Origin: a virus
Length of the DNA stretch: 36,377 nt
Reading direction: 5' to 3' (one strand)
Virus record (IMG/VR): IMGVR_UViG_3300025778_000043
Location: 1 to 36,377 of that record
Part shown: piece after piece, positions 13,752 through 19,240 of the stretch
Numbering within the stretch: position 1 is the stretch's first letter
How the letters are laid out: each line of letters begins with the position of its first letter
Notes under the pieces: model-generated
The model's input: only the letters and a program-made list of their open reading frames with translations
Databases searched by the model: none
Told to the model about the DNA's origin: nothing
Program-made: the position numbers and the translations under genes

Positions 13752-14007
13752 GGTTAACCTCCAAAGTAACGGGTTCAACGTTAAAAGGTGAGCCAGATTG
13801 CTCTTTAGCCACAAAATAGTTGGCTTCCATGCGACAAGTATCCTGGGTCTCGTAGTTCTTGCGTTCTATAGAGCAGTAGGGTAGGTCATCGTAAGGCGTA
13901 GGAGAGCCGTCTACAGGGCTTATAGTGACTTTACGGGCACATTTACCAAACTCTGGCTTATGGCTTTCCTTACACGTGTAATAGATACAGTTGATACAGA
14001 ATTTCAT
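13744..14007 (-). CDS. Cys-rich putative zinc-binding protein, 87 aa
   Basis: Begins at ATG 14007 and overlaps the exonuclease start by 8 bp. Cysteines occur at CINC (4 and 7), 12 and 23, then in LPYCSIER and QDTCRMEANYF. Spacing and the final E-A-N-Y-F fit the small phage zinc-finger-like proteins that precede exonuclease genes. It may be an accessory DNA-binding protein. An extended -10 promoter at 14075-14067 probably starts transcription here, and a CCTAACTT leader motif lies 22 bases before the ATG. Confidence 0.7.
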   Translation of the reverse strand: MKFCINCIYYTCKESHKPEFGKCARKVTISPVDGSPTPYDDLPYCSIERKNYETQDTCRMEANYFVAKEQSGSPFNVEPVTLEVNHV

Positions 14008-14066
14008 AGTGTTTTCACTTTCATTTCTAAGTTAGGAAATATCACCACATATATGATGATGAGAGG

Positions 14067-14075
14067 ATTATAGCA
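14067..14075 (-). promoter_or_regulatory. extended -10 promoter (TGCTATAAT)
   Basis: Read on the minus strand, TGC-TATAAT matches the extended -10 consensus. The -35 region (ATCTTA) is poor, as is usual for this promoter class. Transcription would start about 14060, giving a leader of roughly 50 bases before ATG 14007. It would drive the recombination block separately from the main early promoter. Confidence 0.55.
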
Positions 14076-14088
14076 TTAGATGATTAGT

Positions 14089-14418
14089 CTAAGATAAATT
14101 ATTTTCTCCTATGTTGTTTTTTTGTTTTAATTTATCTTCTATTGCGGTATAAATCATAAGAAAGTCTGCAAAATCTAAATGAACCGCATATTTGTTGTAA
14201 TTTATATTATAGATTTCAGATTTTTCCTCATCAGTCAACCCTACCCATTCTTTAGGATGAGTATAGAGAAGAACTCCAGAAGAACCAACTGTAACTTCTC
14301 GCCAAATACCATCGTTAAACTTTGCAAACTTTCCCACAGGCTCTTGTTCTTGCTTAATGTTTTCTCGTTGGCAATATTTACCGCAAAACCCACCGCAACT
14401 TGAACATTGTTTATCCAT
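14089..14418 (-). CDS. hypothetical phage protein with Cys-rich N-terminus, 109 aa
   Basis: ATG 14418 follows AAGGAGTAACAC. The first 16 residues carry four cysteines (QCSSCGGFCGKYCQ). The segment EPVGKFAKFNDGIWREVT, then LLYTHPKEWVGLTDEEKSE, is a block seen in many phage early proteins that share an EPVG/A...LYT-P...LTDEE layout (recalled). The neighbour at 14790-14422 has the same layout (GEPVAWIEH, SPLYTKPQ, PLTDEQIV), so the two share a domain type. Function unknown. Confidence 0.7.
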   Translation of the reverse strand: MDKQCSSCGGFCGKYCQRENIKQEQEPVGKFAKFNDGIWREVTVGSSGVLLYTHPKEWVGLTDEEKSEIYNINYNKYAVHLDFADFLMIYTAIEDKLKQKNNIGENNLS

Positions 14419-14421
14419 GTG

Positions 14422-14790
14422 TTACTCCTTTATGCCGTGTGCGGCTTCGATTGCTCTGGCAATTCGCATCGATGTTGAACCTTCTCGCCTGATTGCACTT
14501 CCCCGTGATGCCTCTCGAACAATTGCGACAATCTGCTCGTCCGTCAACGGCTTGCGTTGTTGTGGTTTGGTGTAGAGAGGCGAACATTTGCCACCTGGGT
14601 TGTCCCAAACCAAGTTGTCGCCACCTTTGTGATGCTCAATCCACGCTACAGGCTCACCCTGCTCCCGAATAGGGGCTTTCTCATCCCAATAATCAGGATA
14701 AACACGAATAATATGCCCAGGCTTATGCGGGTCTAGTATTTCTATGAACTTATCACCCCAATACGCTTTTGTTTCTTTTTTTATATTCAT
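14422..14790 (-). CDS. hypothetical phage protein with LTDEQ domain, 122 aa
   Basis: ATG 14790 (GGAGGCAGT upstream) overlaps the previous stop. The order QGEPVAWIEHHKGG, CSPLYTKPQQRKPLTDEQI and a C-terminal helix RIARAIEAAHG is a widespread phage early layout. It parallels the protein encoded next (14418-14089). The stop provides the ribosome binding site of that gene. No enzymatic motif. Function unknown. Confidence 0.72.
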   Translation of the reverse strand: MNIKKETKAYWGDKFIEILDPHKPGHIIRVYPDYWDEKAPIREQGEPVAWIEHHKGGDNLVWDNPGGKCSPLYTKPQQRKPLTDEQIVAIVREASRGSAIRREGSTSMRIARAIEAAHGIKE

Positions 14791-14993
14791 ACTGCCTCCA
14801 ATCCACTCATAAGAGTTACCAGGTTACCCAGTTCCTCCCTAAACCCTGCAGCATCTACCTCTGCCTCTATAAGTTTCTTATATCTTTTGATTAAGATATT
14901 CACCTCAGATATGCGTACATATATCTCTATATCTGGGGTCTTCTTATATTTAGCTTTTAGCTCTGCTTTTCGTTGTTCTAATAGTTCTATCAT
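14787..14993 (-). CDS. small coiled-coil protein, 68 aa
   Basis: Start ATG 14993 follows GGAGGGTAAAGA and overlaps the upstream stop. The first 45 residues are one long charged helix (MIELLEQRKAELKAKYKK ... ILIKRYKKLIEAEV). The rest is a short helix. Coupled to neighbours on both sides by 4-bp overlaps. Function unknown. Confidence 0.62.
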   Translation of the reverse strand: MIELLEQRKAELKAKYKKTPDIEIYVRISEVNILIKRYKKLIEAEVDAAGFREELGNLVTLMSGLEAV

Positions 14994-15217
14994 TCTTTAC
15001 CCTCCTTAAGTACATCCCCAACTGTTTTGTGTATTGCTTTATATCTCCAAAACCAAAGACCATCATAGTAAGCGAACGGCTTACCCGTACGCTCAACGTA
15101 CTCAAGCCATCTAAAATCATGGGCACTTATCTCAACTGGATACCATGCAAACCACTTATGGGGCTTTGATAGTCTCTCTATTTTTTCTAAATGGGTCTCC
15201 CCGAAATCTATCTTCAT
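14990..15217 (-). CDS. hypothetical early protein, 75 aa
   Basis: Rich in aromatic residues (HKWFAWYPVEISAHDFRWLE, then FAYYDGLWFWRYK), suggesting a compact fold. ATG 15217 is preceded by GAGAG and a CCTAACTT leader motif at 15230-15238. Upstream lie two copies of an ATATATAGAGA element, which may belong to a promoter. It follows the structured noncoding region and begins a run of coupled genes. Function unknown. Confidence 0.65.
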   Translation of the reverse strand: MKIDFGETHLEKIERLSKPHKWFAWYPVEISAHDFRWLEYVERTGKPFAYYDGLWFWRYKAIHKTVGDVLKEGKE

Positions 15218-15299
15218 TTTTTTACTCTCAAGTTAGGATTAAATACTCTCTCTATATATATCTACATGGGTCTCTATATATAGTCTTAATACTCTGCTT

Positions 15300-15480
15300 T
15301 TTGGTGGACGTACCTAGCCTCCTAGGTTACGCCTTCAACTATGCTTCTCGGAGCCACAGCACCCGCCAGTCTTACGCTCATGGGGCACTAGCTTCGCCAC
15401 CCCTAGGACTCTCTCAGAGCTTTCCCACAGTAGTCCATTTCCTCTAACCCTGTCGTATAGCAACACCGACAATTAGACGA
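15300..15480 (-). ncRNA. candidate structured RNA, second segment of the 15.3-15.6 kb locus
   Basis: No convincing coding frame is present, and this stretch is visibly richer in G+C than its flanks. Read on the minus strand it holds several short-range helices: TGTCG/CGACA near 15453-15433, GGACT/AGTCC with an inner CTC/GAG helix, GGGG/CCCC enclosing TGGC-GAA-GCTA, TGCT/AGCA, and a long terminal hairpin at 15333-15306 (ACCTAG-GAGG-CTAGGT extended by CGT/ACG and GG/CC). Boundaries are approximate. No known RNA family was recognised with confidence. It may be an independent RNA or the leader of the gene at 15217. Confidence 0.45.
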
Positions 15481-15499
15481 TTACATTCGTTAGGACAAT

Positions 15500-15575
15500 A
15501 AAAAAAGGCTACTTTAAAAACCCCCCTAATCGCGTCCCCGTTATATTGGGGTAGGAGAGTTATCAAAATAGCCTT
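15500..15575 (-). terminator. intrinsic terminator-like stem with U tract
   Basis: On the minus strand the 11-bp stem described for the small RNA ends in TAGCC followed by seven T residues (15506-15500). The loop is unusually large because it contains a second GC-rich helix. It would end both the small RNA and any read-through from the small genes upstream. Confidence 0.55.
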
Positions 15576-15602
15576 ACTTTCTATTGCACGCGACTGCAAT
15601 GG
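15500..15602 (-). ncRNA. candidate small RNA (about 100 nt) with own promoter and terminator
   Basis: Transcription from the extended -10 at 15613-15608 would begin near 15602. The RNA opens with hairpin ATTGCA-GTCGCG-TGCAAT (15600-15583). Next is a long stem, AAGGCTATTTT (15575-15565) with AAAGTAGCCTT (15515-15505), 11 pairs with one G-U. It encloses an inner helix CCTA-CCCC / GGGG-TAGG whose bulge holds CGCGAT (15534-15529). The first hairpin's loop GTCGCG can pair with that bulge, giving a pseudoknot-like contact. A run of T follows the long stem. No open frame of note lies inside. Confidence 0.55.
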
Positions 15603-15607
15603 GGCTA

Positions 15608-15637
15608 ACTATACCACAACTTTATTTATTGGGGCAA
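15608..15637 (-). promoter_or_regulatory. extended -10 promoter for the small RNA
   Basis: Minus strand: TTGCCC at 15637-15632, an 18-bp spacer ending in TGG, then TATAGT at 15613-15608. The TG motif one base before the -10 makes it an extended -10 promoter. It points into the structured segment and no gene start lies within 380 bases downstream. Confidence 0.5.
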
Positions 15638-15646
15638 TTAGGACAC

Positions 15647-15672
15647 TTGGGGGTTTTCTGGCATACCCCCAA
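15647..15672 (-). terminator. GC-rich hairpin after the 44-aa membrane gene
   Basis: TTGGGGG (15672-15666 on the minus strand) pairs with CCCCCAA (15653-15647), 7 pairs, with a 12-base loop. It starts 11 bases past a stop codon and sits just before the small RNA promoter, so it could terminate or insulate. There is no U tract, which lowers the confidence. Confidence 0.35.
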
Positions 15673-15682
15673 CTCCTCACAC

Positions 15683-15817
15683 CTAGAAACCAAGATACAG
15701 CACCACTACACTTGCACCTGCCACAAAAGCCCCTATAAGGTATAGTACTAGGTCTTGGGTGTCTAGTGTCACTTGTGCGCGAGGGGGTTTTTCGATACCA
15801 AAATCGGGTTTATACAT
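15683..15817 (-). CDS. small single-pass membrane protein, 44 aa
   Basis: ATG 15817 has a strong ribosome binding site (AAAGGAG) inside the end of the preceding gene and overlaps it by 8 bp. The N-terminal half is hydrophilic (PDFGIEKPPRAQVTLDTQ); the C-terminal half, LVLYLIGAFVAGASVVVLYL, is a clear membrane helix. Short one-helix proteins like this are frequent in phage early regions, some as antiholins or membrane modulators; nothing here indicates which. It is the last gene before the noncoding RNA-like locus. Confidence 0.68.
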   Translation of the reverse strand: MYKPDFGIEKPPRAQVTLDTQDLVLYLIGAFVAGASVVVLYLGF

Positions 15818-16085
15818 TTTTTTCTCCTTTGTTGTCTAAGTGTTCGCTAATCTCTGCTAACCATTCTCCCGCAAATATAGCCTCATTATCAGGGGGTAAA
15901 TGGGGCAAAGCCTTGATTAAAGTCTTTCTAGCCCCCTCCAATAGTAGGTTCGCATTACCTTTGTTTAATTGCTCTATTTTTCTGTAAATATGCAGCAATT
16001 TAGCATCTAGCCGATTGTCCGTGAGTTCAAGATAATCGGCAAAGACCAGGCGCAATAATTCCATTTCCATCTCTGATAGTTTCAT
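15810..16085 (-). CDS. small helical early protein, 91 aa
   Basis: ATG 16085 overlaps the preceding stop (ATGA). Mostly helical: MKLSEMEMELLRLVFADYLE, then LLHIYRKIEQLNKGNANLLL, with a Pro-rich turn and acidic end. No motif is recognised. It belongs to a chain of five genes linked by short start/stop overlaps (16694 to 15683), implying coordinated translation. Function unknown. Confidence 0.65.
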   Translation of the reverse strand: MKLSEMEMELLRLVFADYLELTDNRLDAKLLHIYRKIEQLNKGNANLLLEGARKTLIKALPHLPPDNEAIFAGEWLAEISEHLDNKGEKNV

Positions 16086-16243
16086 GATGAACCCCCTGCA
16101 AGTGTTTTAATACAATCATTTAATAATAATTCAAGAGTATTAAAACTCTGATAATCATCTGCATCTGGGTCGTTTATGATTGCTAGAATCTCTTTTAATG
16201 AGTGTAAAACTTGTTTTATATGTTCTTCTTGATAAGTTCTCAT
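16082..16243 (-). CDS. small acidic early protein, 53 aa
   Basis: ATG 16243 overlaps the previous stop by 4 bp, as does its own stop with the next ATG. The product is helical and acidic (MRTYQEEHIKQVLHSLKEI, then NDPDADDYQSFNTLELLLND). AAAGAGGTC lies at a suitable distance before the start. No family recognised. Confidence 0.62.
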   Translation of the reverse strand: MRTYQEEHIKQVLHSLKEILAIINDPDADDYQSFNTLELLLNDCIKTLAGGSS

Positions 16244-16419
16244 TGTTTGACCTCTTTAATTGTGAAACTATCAGGCGTGAGGGTTTTATCCATGAAAAAG
16301 CCTTTAGAGCAATATTCAGGCGCTAAAACCTTAATCCAGCGCTCCGCACGCTCTAAGCTATGAAAATAGCCATGTACGGCTAACGGGTTAGATTTTTCAA
16401 CTACTTTATATCCAATCAT
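16240..16419 (-). CDS. small early protein, 59 aa
   Basis: ATG 16419 overlaps the stop of the upstream gene (ATGA) and follows GAGGTGACC. The sequence includes KVVEKSNPLAVHGYFHSLER, then AERWIKVLAPEYCSKGFFMD, a mixed alpha/beta pattern of a small folded domain, and ends KEVKQ. The family is not recognised. Its own stop is coupled to the next start. Confidence 0.65.
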   Translation of the reverse strand: MIGYKVVEKSNPLAVHGYFHSLERAERWIKVLAPEYCSKGFFMDKTLTPDSFTIKEVKQ

Positions 16420-16694
16420 ACGGTCACCTCAAAAGTAGCTAATTTATATCCCCTGCGGTTTTCTAGCTTATAGCTTAATTTAAACTCTTTTCGTCTTAAT
16501 TGATTAAGCTCTACTTTATCTCTGAACATATTAGAGCCTACTTTAGTCGTTACCATTGAGGGAGTAGAAACCCCTAGATTCAGGAGATAGTTAAACTTTT
16601 CTTTATCATCCATGTTATTTAAACCCTTGATAGAGTCACCAACGCCATTAAAGAATTGGTCGTTAACGTCTTTAATAATTGCCGTTACTTTCAT
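16416..16694 (-). CDS. early protein, 92 aa
   Basis: ATG 16694 follows GAGG, with a CCTAACTT leader motif at 16706-16714. The N-terminus is beta-like (MKVTAIIKDVNDQFF), the middle helical, and the C-terminus again beta-like (EFKLSYKLENRRGYKLATFE). Basic overall. It opens a chain of overlapping small genes. Three tandem repeats of about 10 bp lie in its leader. Function unknown. Confidence 0.65.
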   Translation of the reverse strand: MKVTAIIKDVNDQFFNGVGDSIKGLNNMDDKEKFNYLLNLGVSTPSMVTTKVGSNMFRDKVELNQLRRKEFKLSYKLENRRGYKLATFEVTV

Positions 16695-16731
16695 AATTAC
16701 CTCATAAGTTAGGATTGATGCAAAATAGCAT

Positions 16732-16762
16732 CCCCTAGAAGCCTCATAGAAGCCCCTAGAAG
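16732..16762. repeat. three tandem 10-11 bp repeats in an early leader
   Basis: On the plus strand: CCCCTAGAAG (16732-16741), CCTCATAGAAG (16742-16752) and CCCCTAGAAG (16753-16762). The spacing of one helical turn would put the copies on one DNA face. They lie between the stop of the gene at 17066-16770 and the start of the gene at 16694, so they could bind a regulator or form alternative RNA pairings. Confidence 0.5.
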
Positions 16763-16769
16763 CTGTTAT

Positions 16770-17066
16770 TTAAGCGAATTGAGGCTTAGGCATGGATAAC
16801 AAGTTTTTAAGCTCATAAGTACTCAAATACTCTACTAGCTCGTTGATGCCTTGTTTTACCTTGCCCTGATGCTTTGACGTAGTAACTGAATACTTATCCT
16901 TGTTTACAAACCACGTATTGGATTGATAAACTGCTACGGGAAAGTGTTGACCATAAGAGTAAACAACATATTTATCTCCGTCAACGAGAGCAAATAGAGT
17001 GCCATTACAGTTGAAAGCCTTACGCTCAGAAACTAATGCGGGAACTTGTTTAAGTGTAGTTTTCAT
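16770..17066 (-). CDS. early phage protein, 98 aa
   Basis: ATG 17066 follows AAAGG in a leader element shared with the gene at 17446. The sequence is beta-rich in the centre (GTLFALVDGDKYVVYSYGQH, then FPVAVYQSNTWFVNKDKYS) with a helical C-terminus (GINELVEYLSTYELKNLL). This looks like a known class of small phage proteins of the DUF8033 sort, though the family name is from memory and uncertain. Function unknown. Confidence 0.65.
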   Translation of the reverse strand: MKTTLKQVPALVSERKAFNCNGTLFALVDGDKYVVYSYGQHFPVAVYQSNTWFVNKDKYSVTTSKHQGKVKQGINELVEYLSTYELKNLLSMPKPQFA

Positions 17067-17143
17067 GATTAAACCTTTAGGAAAGATAACGATAGTAAAA
17101 GCACTATCGCATAGCCCTACACGTAAGGCTATACGCTATCGCT
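17067..17143 (-). promoter_or_regulatory. leader with two tandem hairpins
   Basis: CGATAGT (17090-17096) pairs with ACTATCG (17103-17109), and ATAGCC (17111-17116) pairs with GGCTAT (17127-17132). Nearest the start codon lies ATCTTTCCTAAAGGTT, identical to the leader of the gene at 17446. The two hairpins could attenuate transcription or control access to the AAAGG ribosome site. Confidence 0.45.
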
Positions 17144-17446
17144 TTAAGCCGTAGCCAATTCCTCACGAATGTAATTAGTGCTTATGGTGCGTCTACTTGC
17201 ATCGTAGCCCCGTGGTTTATTCTGATTACCGCAAAGCATAGGATAGAGACTAAATCCACAACCATTCTCAAACTTACGGGATTCGATAAGCTCATGTTTA
17301 ACCCAGCGAACCCTTATTTCTAATTCTTTAAGAGTTCCCGTAAATTCCTCATTATGTATTGTCGAGAATGGCATCATCATAACCATGCCTTCAGATGCTC
17401 CACGATAAGCCGAGCACGCTCTAATCATAAATTTGTATTGTTTCAT
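17144..17446 (-). CDS. first gene of the leftward early operon, 100 aa
   Basis: ATG 17446 follows AAAGG and lies about 60 bases downstream of the consensus promoter start. The protein is basic, with three cysteines and no recognisable motif; stretches such as HNEEFTGTLKELEIRVRWVK suggest a mixed alpha/beta fold and ASRRTISTNYIREELATA ends it. As the first product from the strongest promoter seen, it is a candidate for a host-takeover or immediate-early protein, which is inference only. Confidence 0.65.
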   Translation of the reverse strand: MKQYKFMIRACSAYRGASEGMVMMMPFSTIHNEEFTGTLKELEIRVRWVKHELIESRKFENGCGFSLYPMLCGNQNKPRGYDASRRTISTNYIREELATA

Positions 17447-17487
17447 TTTGTAACCTTTAGGAAAGATTGTTTAAGTTAAGATTTAAA

Positions 17488-17503
17488 CGATAATTACTTA
17501 TCG
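17488..17503. promoter_or_regulatory. operator-like dyad near the early transcription start
   Basis: CGATAA-TTAC-TTATCG. It begins a few bases downstream of the expected start of transcription from the promoter at 17541-17514. That is a natural place for a repressor, or for a hairpin at the 5' end of the mRNA. Confidence 0.4.
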
Positions 17504-17513
17504 CTTAATATGT

Positions 17514-17541
17514 ATTATATATATATAAAATGTATTGTCAA
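17514..17541 (-). promoter_or_regulatory. consensus sigma70 promoter for the leftward operon
   Basis: Minus strand: TTGACA at 17541-17536, a 16-bp AT-rich spacer and TATAAT at 17519-17514, both boxes matching consensus exactly. The expected start is near 17507. It points at the gene at 17446 and the whole leftward block. The strength of the boxes suggests use by host RNA polymerase immediately after entry; no phage polymerase was recognised. Confidence 0.85.
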
Positions 17542-17899
17542 CAATTATTTTCTAACTATTTACCCTATGTAGAATAAAGTATTATCATGTATTATTGTCG
17601 CTATATGTATTCATATATGTAGAGCTTATGTATAATATCTTATAGAGATAATATCTATGATGTGTCTGTTATATGTCTATATATTAAACAAGCCTATACA
17701 GACCGTAAGCAAATAGCGGGGTGACTATCACCGCTCTTTCACAATAAATATTTAAGTATTACCTAAGCCTATGCCTCTCCACAAAGGGAAAGGACACGTG
17801 TCATAACTATGCAAGTCATAACCATGCGTGCGTGGCAAGTGTTGGGGACTGAGAGGTGTGTTGTGCGTGCCCCCCACACTGCCCCCCCCATAAAAAATT
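17542..17899. other. AT-rich noncoding region between the early promoter and the GT-B-like gene
   Basis: No credible gene is seen. The stretch to about 17700 is very AT-rich with many TGTATTA/ATATGT-like words and an AGATA-A-TATCT dyad. Beyond it are a bulged hairpin at 17715-17735 (AGC, GGTGA / TCACC, GCT), a 13-bp direct repeat at 17800-17812 and 17815-17827 (GTCATAAC-T/C-ATGC) containing CACGTG just before it, and a 9-pair stem AGTGT-GGGG / CCCC-ACACT joining 17838-17847 and 17871-17880. An origin or control region is possible. Confidence 0.45.
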
Positions 17900-18619
17900 T
17901 TATATATCTGACAGACGGTCTAGCGTGATGGTGTCGAGTAGGTTGATGGCATGTGCTGCTGAGTAGACTATACGTGTGGGTATACGAGCGTGTACGTTAT
18001 AGGTGGGCCACATAGGTCCTGTATCTACGCCTTGTATACGGTTGACTCCTTTTGCTAGGCATCCTATGTCTGTGACGGTCATACCCAGTTCTAGGGTGGA
18101 TTGGCATAGCCCTGTAGGGTAGGTGGTGATGACTGTTGAGCCTTCGTCAATATACTTCTTGGTAAGTCTCTCAAAGAACCAGGGGTTGTAGTCTGGTAGC
18201 TGGTTAGACATGGGGACACTGTTGACGATGAGTACGTCATATTTGGGGTACTTTTTCCTGGTTAACTCTGGGTAGTCAAAGAGGAAGGTATCTGGAGTTT
18301 GTATAGGGTTCATGACTCCTAGTTTGTTAGCCAGGTAGGAGAACCAGTCTAGGTGAAAGGCTACCCAGTTCTTGTTTAACGGACTTCTATAGAAATATCC
18401 GTCTACCCCTATCCAAGCGTTGGTAGCGTCTCCCCTGTGGGGTAAGTCCTGCAGAGTAAGGGGGACACCCTCACAGACGGGGAGAAGTTGCGGGTGATAC
18501 TCTTGTTTGCAGTAGTGGATACATTCAATACTGGAATCTTCTTGACAAACCCTGCGTAGGAAGTTGAGGTGATGGAGCTGGTCGCCTAAGTGGTACTCGT
18601 TGTAGGTCCTGATTAACAT
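17900..18619 (-). CDS. GT-B-like glycosyltransferase-type protein, 239 aa
   Basis: ATG 18619 has AAGGAGAAGC upstream. The N-terminus, YNEYHLGDQLHHLNFLRRV, resembles the G-D-x-L-x-x-x-P start of heptosyltransferase-like (GT9) proteins. The C-terminal part has the order DIGCLAKGVNRIQGVDTGPM followed by WPTYN, which recalls the D-S-G-P/D-T-G-P-x-H donor-binding element of that group. The length is short for a full two-domain GT-B enzyme. A sugar transferase role is probable but not proven. It is divergent from the rightward module that includes a family-2 glycosyltransferase. Confidence 0.55.
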   Translation of the reverse strand: MLIRTYNEYHLGDQLHHLNFLRRVCQEDSSIECIHYCKQEYHPQLLPVCEGVPLTLQDLPHRGDATNAWIGVDGYFYRSPLNKNWVAFHLDWFSYLANKLGVMNPIQTPDTFLFDYPELTRKKYPKYDVLIVNSVPMSNQLPDYNPWFFERLTKKYIDEGSTVITTYPTGLCQSTLELGMTVTDIGCLAKGVNRIQGVDTGPMWPTYNVHARIPTRIVYSAAHAINLLDTITLDRLSDI

Positions 18620-18670
18620 TGCTTCTCCTTAAAGTTATGATATTATATGGTTATAGGTAGAGGTGATTAT
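18620..18670. promoter_or_regulatory. divergent intergenic with weak promoter elements
   Basis: Plus strand: TTGCTT (18619-18624), 16 bp, TATTAT (18641-18646). Minus strand: a TATAAT at 18647-18642 with no good -35. Both sets are weak on their own. The 51-bp gap must nevertheless hold at least one start for the rightward and leftward genes unless transcription enters from outside. Confidence 0.3.
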
Positions 18671-18889
18671 ATGGAGATATTAGAGATAGAAAAAGGTAGC
18701 TTACTGCCTAGCCCACGGGTGGTGTACGCATATCCGTATGACAGTATGGAGGTGGGGGATAGTTTTACAGTTCCTGTGACGGCAAGAGCGAAGGTGCTCA
18801 ACGCCAACTACAGGGCATCTAAGAGACTGGGATACAAGTTTTCTAGCAAGTCAGAGGGTGAGTTACTGAGGGTCTGGAGAGTATTGTGA
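18671..18889 (+). CDS. small protein, 72 aa
   Basis: ATG 18671 with AGAGGTG five bases upstream is preferred to an ATG at 18647. The sequence is beta-rich at the N-terminus (MEILEIEKGSLLPSPRVVYA, then YDSMEVGDSFTVPV) followed by a basic helix (NANYRASKRLGYKFSSKS). Many phages carry a similar 70-residue protein with a D-S-M-E-V-G-D-S-F box (recalled), possibly DNA-binding. It is the first gene of the rightward unit, and its stop overlaps the next GTG. Confidence 0.68.
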   Translation: MEILEIEKGSLLPSPRVVYAYPYDSMEVGDSFTVPVTARAKVLNANYRASKRLGYKFSSKSEGELLRVWRVL

Positions 18890-19101
18890 TAGAACTACTG
18901 TGGATGAACGAGGATGAGCTACGTGAGCACTGCCACGAACTGGTAGAGGCTTTGCTTATTTCTGAGCACCACAGGATAGAACTTGTTAACAACATGGGGA
19001 AAGCGTTAGCGTATGGATACAACAGAGGATATGCAGATGCGTCTGTACAACTCAAGATTGAGACTGAAGAAAGAGATGCAAAGAGCACTCTCTTGCATTA
19101 G
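18886..19101 (+). CDS. small helical protein, 71 aa
   Basis: GTG 18886 overlaps the preceding stop (GTGA) and follows GGAGAG. The product is helical and acidic in the first half (MNEDELREHCHELVEALLIS), then includes NNMGKALAYGYNRGYADAS, a phage early-protein pattern. Function unknown. Confidence 0.6.
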   Translation: MIELLWMNEDELREHCHELVEALLISEHHRIELVNNMGKALAYGYNRGYADASVQLKIETEERDAKSTLLH

Positions 19102-19240
19102 CCCTGGGTCTAAAAGATACCTGGCAAAAGAATGGAGGGAGAAATACTCTGACATTGTTTATCAAGAATTAATACGGTGTGCTAAAAACCGTAAAGCAGC
19201 AGAAGCAATATCTAACTGGAATATAGAGGAAATGAAATGA
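19076..19240 (+). CDS. small basic protein, 54 aa
   Basis: ATG 19076 is chosen because upstream in-frame starts would lie far inside the previous gene; the ribosome site (GAAGAAAGAG) is close to the ATG. The product contains SPGSKRYLAKEWREKYSDIV and RCAKNRKAAEAISNW, a charged helical protein. Its stop overlaps the glycosyltransferase start (ATGA). Overlap with the previous gene is 26 bp. Function unknown. Confidence 0.58.
   Translation: MQRALSCISPGSKRYLAKEWREKYSDIVYQELIRCAKNRKAAEAISNWNIEEMK

Noticed and set aside
12852-13814. Longer exonuclease start at 13814
   Set aside because: The extra 21 residues overlap the Cys-rich gene and lack a ribosome site; ATG 13751 has GGAGG.
15145-15447. Plus-strand 100-codon frame over the RNA-like region
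   Set aside because: It overlaps a coupled minus-strand gene, has no ribosome site and gives a Ser/Leu-rich, protein-unlike sequence.
15300-15480. Match to a known large RNA (IscB-associated HEARO RNA, group II intron or RNase P)
   Set aside because: Some words such as CTGGCGGGTG and GAAGC looked familiar, but helix order does not fit and no IscB or reverse transcriptase gene is present.
15621-15656. Eight-codon frame MPENPQVS inside the GC-rich hairpin
   Set aside because: Too short and lies in the stem-loop; no conservation information to support translation.
16732-16762. CRISPR array
   Set aside because: Only three short units without spacers; no cas gene in the window.
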